Below are positions 38,038 to 47,081 of a stretch of 64,000 nucleotides of DNA, in pieces. The DNA lies in NCBI GenBank assembly GCA_947646735.1, contig CANTFK010000987.1, positions 124,001 through 188,000 of the forward strand, in the 5' to 3' direction. The notes below the pieces were generated by a model, which worked only from the letters and a program-made list of their open reading frames with translations, ran no database searches and was not told the origin of the DNA. Source of the DNA: Peronospora farinosa. Lineage: Eukaryota; Oomycota; Peronosporomycetes; Peronosporales; Peronosporaceae. Made by a program: the position numbers and the translations under genes. The stretch's first letter is position 1; every line of letters starts with the position of its first letter.

Positions 38038-38948
38038 TGTGGTGAAGTGCCAGGAAAGTTAGAGTTTAAGGGAAATGGGAACAGAGAGCAAGAGAATTTC
38101 TGGTCACTCCCCCGAAGGAGTGACCACGACCCGGCCTCGCGGATCTACAACCACACACCAGGCCCCGCCTTATTAAGAATATAAGGACCCAGACGTTCGG
38201 AGCCAGCACAGACCCAGGCCCAGGAAACAGGTTTAAGGGTCAGGGCCCAATGTCCGAGGTTACGGAATCAGTACACGGAATATCGAAGATTACAGAAAGT
38301 ATAGGTTTTAAGGAGCCAATTCTTCCTCCAAGAGTCGACACGGGGCACTACCCAGATCAAAGGGTTAAAATTAGGCAAGAAAAGCATACAAAGTATAAGG
38401 TAAATAAACACACTCGAATTTGCATTACACGTGGCAGCTCCAAGCGCCCCTTCTAAGCTTCTCCGTCGCTTTCACCTCATCCGGGCGGGATACCCTTTGG
38501 CTCCCGAAGTCAACAGGGGTTAGACGGCTCACTCAGGATAGTTGGCCTGAGGTGTCAAGTAAGTGTCAAGACTCTACGACCCGCTACAGAAAGCGGTTTC
38601 CCTACGGGGAAAAACACAAAGGGGTCCAAGGACCAAGAACAGTCAGCCACCAAAGGGGTACTCAGTACCAGGTGCATCGCTCTCGACTAAGTCGATTGAG
38701 CCCAAGAAACCCAGTCCCAAGTGAAGTATATCCACTTGGGGACCACCAAGTCCAAGTCTTATACAAAGATCAAGTCTTTAAGTCTTCTGCGTCTAACGAG
38801 GAGCAAGACCAGCCAAGCCGACAGGTACACAAGGTGAGACCCAAGGTTGACGCGGCACGGTATCGGGGTACCCCCTCCGTAAGTCGGCAGTCCGGCGCTG
38901 TGTGTGTTTGTGGTTCTCTCACGTCGTTTGAGAATCCACTCCACCACA
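38038..38948 (+). repeat. 3' LTR of element 1 (911 bp)
   Basis: The LTR starts TGTGGTG at 38038 and ends CACCACA at 38948, a perfect 7-bp terminal inverted repeat with the standard TG...CA ends. Its last 310 bases match the 5' LTR remnant. A TATA-like ATTAAGAATATAAGG at about 38171-38186 is a plausible promoter. The left boundary was inferred from the terminal inverted repeat because the 5' copy lacks that end. Confidence 0.8.
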
Positions 38949-41314
38949 AGATAGTCGCACCAGTTTCAGAAAAGACCGTGGTCGACTGTTGCTCGTTGTC
39001 CACAATAGACGCGAGTGTCTTGGCGACCGACAAGAAGAAACGGTTTGCTGTTCAAGGCTGGGATGCCTTGAAGGACAGCCCGTTCTATGATGTTCAGTGG
39101 AAACACCGTGATGTGTTTCCAGCAGAAGTCCCGAGCCGCCTACCGGACGATAGGGGCATCAGACACGAGATTGACCTGGAGCCTGGCACCAAGTATTGTG
39201 TGACCAGGCAATGGCCGTTGCCGAAGGAACAAGTCGATTAAATCGATGAGTTCTTCGACAAGCAAGCCAAGGCGAGACATGTAAGTGAGAGCAAATCGCC
39301 TCACTGCAGCCCGACCTTCTGTGTGCGTAAAGAAACAGGTGGATGGCGCGTGGTTCATGCTTATAATAAGCTGAACACGGCCACCATTCCGGCTCATACG
39401 CCGATCCCGCGGAAAGATGCCTTGTTGAGCTCTATGGGAAAGTCAACTATCTTTTCCGCATTGGATCTGAAGGATGGCTACTATCCGGTTCTCATGAGAG
39501 ATACCGATGTAGCCAAAACGGCACTAATCACCCCAAGAGGTATGCTGTGGGAGTGGCTCGTGATGCCACACAGGCGCTAAATGATTCTCCAGCAACGTTC
39601 AACCGAGTGGTGGCTCAGAGGATGCGTCAGCACCGTGCCTACGCCCCCCATTAATTTGACGACGTGTTCGTGAATAATAGAGCGGAGGACGGTCTGAGCG
39701 CAATAGAGTCGCACAAGCGCCATTTAGACGCTGTATTGCAGACTATGGGTGACGCCCAATAATACATAAACTTGCAAAAGTGCGTAATAGGGGTCCCCGA
39801 GATACCTGTACTGGGCTGCATTGTTGGTGCACACGGTGTACGAGCAGACCCAGAAAAGGTAAAGGCTGTAAAGGAATGGAAAGTCCCACGACACGTGAAG
39901 GACCTGCGACAATTCGTTGAGTTCGCAATCGGCAGCGCGCTCATGCATAAGGATGACAGCGGCGTTGAACGTGTCATCACTTATCAGTCTCGGCTTTAAA
40001 AAGCTGCCGAGCCATATTACCTGTGCATGACAAGGAGCTACTTTCAATTAAGTATGCCCTTGTGAAGTTTCGGGTGCACCTCTTGGGCACCGAACCTTTT
40101 GTGGTTTATACGGATCACGCATCACTGCGGACCGCCATAAATTCACCGCACCTCTCGCCGAGAATGGAGAGATGGCTAACATTCTTCTCCTAAATCGTTT
40201 TTAGAGTTAAATACAAGCCAGGTAAGTCGAATGTTTTGGCTGACGCGTTATCGCGCAGACCAGACTTCGAGGCAAGACACCAGGATAGTGTGTCTCGTGC
40301 GAAAGCACAAATTGAGTCGTCAACATTGGCAGCCATGAAGGCCTACCATGTGACGAGCTCATTGACCTTCGATATCAAGGAGTGTTACAGGCAGGACGAA
40401 CATTGTCGCCTGCTGTTGGATTACTTTGGTGGACAAAAGTTTACCACCTCAAAGCGAAGCTTAATCGCTTTAGTTACAGTGATGGCCTATTATGGCATCA
40501 TCTGTCATCTTGTGATCTCTTTAGAATCTATGTCCCTCATGACACAGATCTCAAGCTGATGATACTTCACGAGTGCCATGATGCGCCATCTTGTAAGCAT
40601 CTGGGCCGTGAAAAGACATTCTTACGAGTGTCAGAGGAATTTTGGTGGCCTCATGGGTGGTCAACTATATTCGCTCTTGCGAAGAGCGTCAGCGCATAAA
40701 GCCTGCACCTTCTAGTAGTGCGCCACTGAAGCCACTGCCGATTCCAACTGAATGTTGGAAGTCGGTCACTTGGACTTTATGTTTGGCTTACCGCCCGACC
40801 ATAAAGGCAGGACGGGGATCGTCGTCTTTGTAGACAGACTGAGCAAGATGGTGCATTTGGCACCATGTAGCACCAAGATCTCAGGAAAAGAGGCTGCCCT
40901 CTTGTTTCTGGATCACGTGTATCGACTACACAGGATGCCCGAGTCCATAGTATCAGATCAGGATCCGCGTTTTACGTCGGGTTTTTGGCGACATGTGTTT
41001 TAGCTGCTGGGTAGCAAGCTCCACATGTCAACCGCTGATCATCCCCAGACCGATGGCCAAATGGAACGTGACAATCTATTCGTGGCGGATGTGTTGCGTA
41101 CTGTAGAGACTCCCAAAGAATGGAGCAAGCAATGACATTCGTGAAGTTCGCTATTAATAACGGTGTTCACGCCAGTACGGGTGAAACACCGTTTTACATT
41201 ACTGGACTGCGTCATCCTCGAACGCCAGTCTGGTTTGTGCGCATCCCGAGTCTTAGTAGGGGGAGGGCCCCTCACTTCGCTCGGTGCGAATGCCAAAGAG
41301 GGCCAATATGCCTA

Positions 41315-41357
41315 GTGACACTGCTAATTTAGCAGTGGTCACAACACCTATAGGTGT
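41315..41357. other. Hairpin and palindrome cluster in element 2 integrase region
   Basis: GTGACACTGCTAA and TTAGCAGTGGTCAC (about 41315-41342) form a hairpin with one bulged base. The perfect 14-bp palindrome ACACCTATAGGTGT follows at 41344-41357. The flanking 41250-41530 stretch has no long intact frame. Confidence 0.6.
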
Positions 41358-42379
41358 CACAAAGGAGGCACGGCAAGAAATGCCTACGATGACAATATAG
41401 TGTTATTAACAGCGTCGACTTATCACCGACCCCTTAGAGGTGTAAGGCGATGATAAATGCGTGAGCGAAGCTCAGCGCTATGGGGATGAGCGATTAGCCA
41501 TCACACGTAAAGTTTGTGACGTGATGACATGCGCACAGGACAAGCAAAACAATATGCGGACCAACATGGTCGCAAAAACAATGAACACTTTAGTGTTGGG
41601 GACAAAGTGCTATTAAGTACTGCTACCCTAACTAAAAGTGCAATATCTGTACTACCTGGTGGTACTACTAAGCTATTGCTCCGATTTATTGAGCCCGTTA
41701 CAGTGGTTGAAGAAGTTGGAGACCTAAATTATAGGCTCAATCTTCCATCGTATATGGAGACGCACCCCGTAAATTATATATGTCGTCTGAAACGGTATGT
41801 GGATCCAGAAGAGATCACATATTCGCATCAGTCTAATGAGACCGATGGTGACGTCGACTGTGAGTCGAGAGTCGTTGCCGATAAGGATACGGTAAATCCA
41901 AACGACTTCCCGGATACGAGAACGACGATAGAGGACTCGGTGATCGAGGACGACTACGCGTTTGACGCGAGTCTCTCATCATCAGTCACTCAAAAAAATT
42001 TAAACAAAGTTTTAGGCGGTCATACTTAAGACGGTCCTTTGCCCTCACATTTCCTAGATTCGAAGTCAGTCGCGAGACTTGATTCGAATGATCAGCCACC
42101 TCTCTCTTCAGCGCAGCGTTTCCCACCTGCAACCGAACGGCAACAGGGTTAGCAGCCCCGAGTAGCTGGGTGTAATCGCCGCTTCTATCGGGCGCCACCT
42201 GTGCTGGTGGATGCGGAAGGGAACACACGCTTCCTTGTTAAAAGGTTATTGGTCCACCGTCATGTAACGCAAAAGCTTCAGATCCTTGACAGTGGAAGGG
42301 ATACCCGAAGAGCTTCGACTCTTGGGAACCGGTTAACGCGTTGCGTGTCGACGTGCCTGGACAAATTTCCCATCAAAGC

Positions 42380-42631
42380 AATATGGTCATCACCACATAA
42401 AGATGTTGGCAATGGCGCGTTCTCATTGTAGTCTACAGTGAGATACCTATTTTCAGCTGCACAATAGCGGGATGGACCAGTGTTATCTGCTGTCATAAAG
42501 ACCCTAATTTTCGGCGTTGTCACAGAGACACTTAGCGACAACTGTAAGTTATCGCGGTGCGTACGCTTTGTTCTGGTCTGCATGGACGCCTTTGCAGGCG
42601 ACCCATCATCCTTACCACTTTTCGGTGGCAT
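42380..42631 (-). other. LTR-proximal antisense open frame of element 2
   Basis: A minus-strand frame opens with an ATG at 42631, only 55 bases from the LTR start, and begins MPPKSGKDDGSPAKASMQTR. Beyond about 42380 it lies opposite the sense chromodomain and is not credible there. Its position resembles the antisense frame of element 1, but no sequence similarity is visible. It may be a remnant or chance. Confidence 0.3.
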
Positions 42632-42686
42632 CTTTTCGTTGTCGATGTTTTACAAAATGCAAAAATCGTCTGAAAGAGGGGGATGG

Positions 42687-43174
42687 TGTAACAGGATTAA
42701 CATTACACGTACCCGTTTAGTATGCGATACTTTACGAGCAGGTCTAAAACGGTATGTAAGTACTAAAGACCTGAGACACATCATGTGTCACACCCTTGCG
42801 TATGTAGGTGTATTCAAATTGATGGAGATGACGCCCAGCTGGGACTAGGCGTCATCAAATGACGTCAGTCAGTTAAGTCACTAAGCGAGCTTTACTATCA
42901 CTTACGTCATTAAGCGAGCTTAGCTATCTAAGCTCGCACGTTGGGATGCGCATCTATAGAGATGGCACCCATCATTACATATTAACCAATCAGTAGCTAG
43001 ATTTATATTTACTTGCATTCTACTAAATGTGAATCAGTCTTGAATTTACTAATTACCGTCCACCGCGCACGAGAAACTGAATAAGCTTCTGCGTGACGCA
43101 AGTGAGGCACTTCTTAGTTGTTCGTTGCGCGGATCGCTCAAAGTGGCAGCTTATTTACGAAACGCCCGTCTACA
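42687..43174 (+). repeat. Probable 3' LTR of element 2 (right end uncertain)
   Basis: TGTAACAGGATTAACATTAC starts at 42687 after the purine-rich AGAGGGGGATGG. This is the same kind of start as the element 3 LTR (TGTAACGGGGTTACACG). Two strong hairpins lie inside: GATGACGCC/GGCGTCATC at about 42827-42856 and GCGAGCTTAG/CTAAGCTCGC with a 4-base loop at about 42914-42937. A TACA end at 43171-43174 is only a guess, because no second copy is present for comparison. Confidence 0.5.
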
Positions 43175-43816
43175 ACCAATGCCACGCATGCACCTCCAAC
43201 TCCGACACCCGCGAACTTGGCCTCGCAGTGAAGAGCTACGTCACTAATGGGCTACATCTCTTTTCCTTCGATTAGTCGCATCCGTATGAAGCTTCGTGAT
43301 CAACAACGTACTGTCGTGTTCTTCTCATTTTGTCAAGCTTCGACGCAGGACTTCGTAAAATTGGAGATAAAGAAACGCTTTACGATAGGAATGTCATGGG
43401 CAAACAATCGTACACATACTCTGCATCAGGTTGCACCGGCCAACTATTCACATTCCTGCTGCTATAAACCATCTCGTATGACTTAGCAGCTTGACAATAG
43501 ACCTGCAATCTGTGGCCAAGCCTGTTCAATCAGGTGCTGCTCGTCGTGCGTCTAATCACTTTTGAAGACGTAAGACAGTTTTGCCACGCATCCAGCACAA
43601 ATCGAGTCGACTTTCTTTCTTCTACGAATTGGACGGTAGCGCACAATGCGAAAAGGCTACCTTTAATGCATCCCACATTTTACCTTAAATTTCTCAAAAG
43701 CTATGACTTTTTCATCAGCCATACTTTTATGATTTGACATATTCAATTGCGATATTATACTGAGCAAATTGCATTTGAAACTTACACATTCACAGCACGC
43801 CTGGATCTAAAAAAGG
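43175..43816. other. Intergenic stretch with short unassigned frames
   Basis: Open frames of 60-80 codons occur here (for example 43247-43486 and 43534-43737), but none shows a domain or clear splice structure. I see nothing I can support as a gene. Confidence 0.4.
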
Positions 43817-44110
43817 ATGCACACGAATCAGACACGCGATCGTTGCCGTTTAGAAATGAATCTTATCGAAATAATACGGCACAATGCTCTTCATTCGCCC
43901 CTAAACCTTCCTTTGCAAGCCGCCTGCATATCAACAGCACCGTCTTGGAAGTTGAAGATGTCAAAGCTTGTAGCTACAGATTCACTAGCACTGTCGTTGC
44001 CGCTGTCGAGCAAGAATCAAAACACAGCAAAACAACGCAGTAGTATCGATTTTGAACACCCACCAGAATACCAAAGCAAAGTCGAGCGTACCTCGTACTC
44101 GGTGAAGTAA
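43817..44110 (+). CDS. Hypothetical small protein (97 aa)
   Basis: An ATG-initiated frame of 97 codons starts MHTNQTRDRCRLEMNLIEII and ends YQSKVERTSYSVK. It has no membrane segment, signal peptide or recognised motif. It ends 17 bases before the stop codon of the convergent coiled-coil gene, a tight spacing that fits compact oomycete gene space. An internal ATG at about 43958 would give a protein of about 50 aa. It could equally be a chance frame. Confidence 0.33.
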   Translation: MHTNQTRDRCRLEMNLIEIIRHNALHSPLNLPLQAACISTAPSWKLKMSKLVATDSLALSLPLSSKNQNTAKQRSSIDFEHPPEYQSKVERTSYSVK

Positions 44111-44127
44111 AACGAGCTTTTTCTTGT

Positions 44128-45558
44128 TCACGCAGTGCACAGAGTCGTTTTAGATGTGCATGCATCAAGGATGTCAGGTATTGGACCTGCATGGATGCCA
44201 CCACCGCCTCCATAGACGCCCCGTCCTGTCTGAATTATGAGCGTGATTAAAGCTTTACAAGAGTAATAATAAATAAAGCAGTTAAGGTATCGTGCTGGTG
44301 GTACCTCTTGAATTCCGCAGCAACCTGTTTCACCAGACCCCACCAACGACTCGTGCTGTCCGTCACTATACGAACAGTCGCTGTTCATTGTGCGAAGCTC
44401 AGCTTCGACGTTCTTCAGTTCCTGTAGTGCTGACTCTGTGGATTTCTTGAGCATCGCAGCCGAGCATTTCAGCTCCTTACACTGGCGACGCTCTTCTTCA
44501 AGTTGCCGCAGCAGCTCGTTTTTCTCCGTCATGAGTTGTTCCTGCGACTCCTTCCACTGATTTCGGTCTGCTACTTCTGTCATCAATGTTGTCGATACCA
44601 ACTTCTGCTCAACTTTTGCAATGCGACTGACAAGCTGTTCTTGGTGCGTTTGAGCTTGTGCAAGTCGTATTTCTAGCTCCGCTGTCTCACTGACATCCTC
44701 TTCTTCAAATTGACGAAATTTAAGGTTCATGACTTCAAGTTCCTGTCTAATGCTAGTCGACTCGGTAAGTAGTTGAGCGTTCTCCGCCTCAATATTCTGT
44801 CTGTCGCACTCCAGAACCTGTAGTCGCTTGTCTGCTGATCGCTGACACAAGGCAATGGCGTTCTCCAGGTTATCCTTGTCCGAACGCAAAGCCTTCACTT
44901 GGGTCTGCAACGTTGCGACAAGTTCCTGATGCATGTTCACCATTGCCTTCCAATGTTCAATGTCTTCGTTCGCTTTGTTCTTTGTCACTTCCAGCTCCTG
45001 TATGACCTGTACCTCACTATGCTCCATCTCGTGTCTCTTATTCTTTAACGCTTGCAACTCCACACTCAGCATCTCTGCAGTGTCTCTCAACACCGCCAGC
45101 TCTTGTTCCAGCTCGCTCACTCTACGTGAGCTTTGCTGTTCTGCGTTTGTCATCTGCTTTATCTCGGACCGTAGCTGTTCTTCCGTGATAGACTGAGCGC
45201 CTTCATCGTCACTGTCTCGGAGCACGTGACGAAGCATTTGGTCAGCTTCTGCTTCTCGTTGTGCCTTTTCCGCTCGTGTCGCCACCTGTCGCGCCACCTG
45301 AACATCCCTTATCAGCATCTCAATGGTCTGTTCTGCTTCGATCAGATCAGCATCTTGATCTTGCAGCTCTCTGCGTAGCTGAGCAACCTTACGTTCTTGC
45401 TCCTCGTCCCTCAATTTATTCGAACGCTGCATCTGCTCTACCAGCTCGTCAATGCGGTGTTTCTGGTCGATAGTTTCTTGCTTTAAGCAATGGATCTCTG
45501 CATCTTGCTCCTTTATCCTCTTGACGTCAGCATGAGAGCGTTGGTACGAGAGCGACAT
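44128..45558 (-). CDS. Long coiled-coil protein (two exons, about 451 aa)
   Basis: Exons are 45558-44305 and 44229-44128. The 75-base intron (44304-44230) runs GTACCACC...ATTCAG and is a multiple of three, so the frame stays open if it is retained. The first ATG in frame is at 45558; the frame extends upstream only to a TTG. The product is almost entirely heptad repeat, rich in Q, E, L and K, with segments such as LKQETIDQKHRIDELVEQMQ, ELEQELAVLRDTAEMLSVEL and LRQLEEERRQCKELK. A Gly-rich tail (GVYGGGGGIHAG) comes after the intron. No catalytic domain is visible. The family is unknown; such proteins are often structural or cytoskeletal scaffolds, but that is inference. The start codon is 92 bases from that of the divergent RRG7-like gene, suggesting a shared promoter region. 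Confidence 0.82.
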   Translation of the reverse strand: MSLSYQRSHADVKRIKEQDAEIHCLKQETIDQKHRIDELVEQMQRSNKLRDEEQERKVAQLRRELQDQDADLIEAEQTIEMLIRDVQVARQVATRAEKAQREAEADQMLRHVLRDSDDEGAQSITEEQLRSEIKQMTNAEQQSSRRVSELEQELAVLRDTAEMLSVELQALKNKRHEMEHSEVQVIQELEVTKNKANEDIEHWKAMVNMHQELVATLQTQVKALRSDKDNLENAIALCQRSADKRLQVLECDRQNIEAENAQLLTESTSIRQELEVMNLKFRQFEEEDVSETAELEIRLAQAQTHQEQLVSRIAKVEQKLVSTTLMTEVADRNQWKESQEQLMTEKNELLRQLEEERRQCKELKCSAAMLKKSTESALQELKNVEAELRTMNSDCSYSDGQHESLVGSGETGCCGIQEVPPARYLNCFIYYYSCKALITLIIQTGRGVYGGGGGIHAGPIPDILDACTSKTTLCTA

Positions 45559-45650
45559 GCTACTCTCGCTTCTCCATTCACGATGAAGATACTGCGTGCG
45601 GAATTGAAGTTGAAGTGACAATCACTCTTGTCCGCATTTTCGGCCGATCA
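45559..45650. promoter_or_regulatory. Short divergent intergenic region (bidirectional promoter candidate)
   Basis: Only 92 bases separate the first ATGs of the minus-strand coiled-coil gene and the plus-strand nuclease-fold gene. I cannot pick out a TATA box. If the downstream ATG at 45756 is used for the plus gene, the spacing is about 197 bases. Confidence 0.4.
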
Positions 45651-46548
45651 ATGTCACTATTTCTCTGTCACTCAAACACGAGCCCAATGCGATGGAGAAT
45701 GGCGCCGACTTGGTGGAGTTGCTGCTCCTTCACATGGACCCAAAGTGCGTATTCCATGTCCAGAAATAATGTAAGCAGGCGACGCAATCTCTCGAACACA
45801 CCAGGAATATCTGATGTCTACCTTGTAACCAACACCAATCGTGAGAAGGGTCTGGCATTCGAGGAGCACGTTGTGACGCTCATGCAGTCACTCAACTGTG
45901 AACTACAGGCGACGCAGCAGTCACGAGATGGTGGCATTGATCATCAGGTTGGAATTACACTTGGAATGCGTGTTGCAATAAGCTGTAAAAGTTAATGATG
46001 TTGCTGTTGCTGATCCTTTTTAGGGATCATGGACGTTGCCAGATTTAGAAGTTGAGGTGGTGACACAGTGCAAGAACGAGAGCAAACCAGTGGGCGTTCA
46101 CTATGTGCGAGAATTCTATGGCGTGCTGGGCCTCTTTCCACCTACAACTGTGGGGCTATTTGCCTCGGCATCAGGCTACAGTCTCTATGCGCAGCGGTTC
46201 TTCTTACGGACGACACATCCGGCAATTCTTTGCACCGTAGATATCGTATCAGGTCGTCTCACTTCCTTTTTACTAAACGACAGTTGCCAAACGCTGCTGC
46301 CCAAGCTTACAGTAGGCTCCTTGTTCGTGAACCAGGAGCATGCTCTCGTGCTCACCTACGGTGACAAAATCCTCGGCTAAAGTTTGTCGCACTGCAATGC
46401 ATCACTACTGTTTTTCCAACTAGATCCCACGAACCAGAATATAGAGCGCAAACGTCCACAGCTCAACAACATTGCGCCGTCCACTGTCATATTGCCAACT
46501 CTTCCGGATACGGCTCGACGGACCACACGTTGCTGGCCGTGGCCTTGA
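45651..46548 (+). CDS. PD-(D/E)XK nuclease-fold protein similar to mitochondrial RRG7 (three exons, about 252 aa)
   Basis: Exons are 45651-45947, 46024-46360 and 46424-46548. Introns of 76 and 63 bases run GTTGGA...TTTTAG and GTGACA...CAACTAG and keep frame. The core shows KGLAFEEHVVTLMQSLNCEL, then SRDGGIDHQG and, after the first intron, VEVVTQCKNESKPVGVHYVR. Together these give the E, D and Q-x-K arrangement of restriction-endonuclease-like (Mrr/RRG7-type) folds. A following helix-strand block (FYGVLGLFPPTTVGLFASAS) fits the family. The N-terminus is Arg/Ser-rich (SRNNVSRRRNLS), compatible with mitochondrial import. ATGs at 45687 and 45756 are alternative starts. In yeast RRG7 is needed for respiratory growth; the molecular role is poorly known. 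The short basic C-terminal exon is coding-like but its end is less certain. Confidence 0.7.
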
Positions 46549-46852
46549 CTTTTTTGCTATGTCTTGGGTAAAGCGTCACGGCTACCACGCTGGGGTGAAA
46601 GCCAGGGTTAAGCTATGCTGCGAGTTCTGTCCTCGGTCGAACAGAGATTGACGTCCAGGATCGGCCTCATGGTCTGTTCGTTTTGACACTAGATCGGGCC
46701 AGCATGTGGGCACAAGTATTTTGGCAAAAGGTAAGAGCAAGTGAGCATGTTTTCGTGTGTACATCACCGACTCATTGTGCTTTGCACGTGCAGGCCTGAA
46801 AGAGCTCGACGTTGGTAGATCTGTTTGTCTTGGCGTCTCAAGCGTGAAACAG
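46538..46852 (+). pseudogene. Unresolved coding-like segment with one in-frame stop, CxxC motif
   Basis: A plus-strand frame reads GRGLDFFAMSWVKRHGYHAG, then VKARVKLCCEFC, then a TGA. It continues SVRFDTRSGQHVGTSILAKG across a well-formed 63-base intron (46731-46793, GTAAGAG...GTGCAG) and ends LKELDVGRSVCLGVSSVKQ at a TAA. The VKARVKLCCEFC piece resembles the start of ribosomal protein bL36 (K-V-R-x-S-V-K-x-x-C-x-x-C), but the rest of bL36 is not visible. It may be a decayed gene, an exon of the RRG7-like gene, or part of a small gene I cannot model. Confidence 0.3.
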
Positions 46853-47081
46853 TAAGGTTGGCATGACATGAAGTGGATAGATGCGTTTTAGCCTGCATTT
46901 GAACGACTGTTCATTCACAGTAGCTGGGGCAACAACGATGTAACATCGGTATGGTAGCGCAGAACTTCAAGGTATTCAGGTGTGCCTGACGCTGGTGATT
47001 CCACTTGATCTAGGGCGGTCGCCTCGCGGTCCGTTCGTTCGAAGCATGAAGGTCATCTTTCTTGTTGAGCAACTAGACTTG

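Larger units (their letters stand above)
27463..38948 (+). mobile_element. Ty3/Gypsy LTR retrotransposon, element 1 (5' LTR truncated)
   Basis: The order along the plus strand is: 5' LTR remnant, primer-binding-like site, gag with CCHC knuckles, aspartic protease, reverse transcriptase, RNase H, second RNase H, integrase, chromodomain, long antisense frame, purine tract and 3' LTR. Protease-RT-RNase H-integrase is the Ty3/Gypsy order. An extra archaeal-type RNase H is known in oomycete Ty3/Gypsy elements. The reading frames carry several stops and frameshifts, so this copy is defective. The aligned LTR parts differ at only about six positions over 310 bases by eye, which suggests a fairly recent insertion. 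The right end lies inside the pol gene of element 2. Confidence 0.93.
38949..42686 (+). pseudogene. Element 2: decayed Ty3/Gypsy pol (RT to chromodomain), left part missing
   Basis: The sequence enters upstream of RT immediately after the element 1 LTR. RT shows HEIDLEPGTKYCVTRQWPLP, GGWRVVHAYNKLNTATIP, SALDLKDGYYP and a decayed active site FDDVFV near 39,660. The text jumps from DLRQFV straight to EFAIGSALMHKDD at about 39,920, so roughly 70 codons between RT thumb and RNase H are deleted. RNase H (DHASLRTAINSPHL, then a LADALSRRPDFE-type end near 40,260) and integrase follow, with GHLDFMFGLP, VSDQDPRFTSGFW and [22 protein letters not shown]...GPF-like C-terminal region (41,570-42,030) is followed by a chromodomain remnant with QWKGYPKSFDSWEP at about 42,290-42,340. 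Many stops and shifts make it inactive. Confidence 0.88.

Noticed and set aside
41986..42380. Antisense coiled-coil frame of element 2
   Set aside because: It lies opposite the sense-strand linker and chromodomain of pol (RFLVKRLLVHRH, QWKGYPKSFDSWEP) and is their shadow.
42480..42848. Plus-strand frame of 122 codons spanning the element 2 LTR start
   Set aside because: It crosses the purine tract and LTR boundary and has no recognisable protein features.
44933..45473. Plus-strand frames inside the coiled-coil gene
   Set aside because: These Leu/Ser/Cys-rich translations are opposite a Q/E/K-rich coiled coil and are typical shadows.
46582..46869. Minus-strand ATG frame of 95 codons
   Set aside because: It is opposite a plus-strand segment that has both coding-like text and a well-formed intron.
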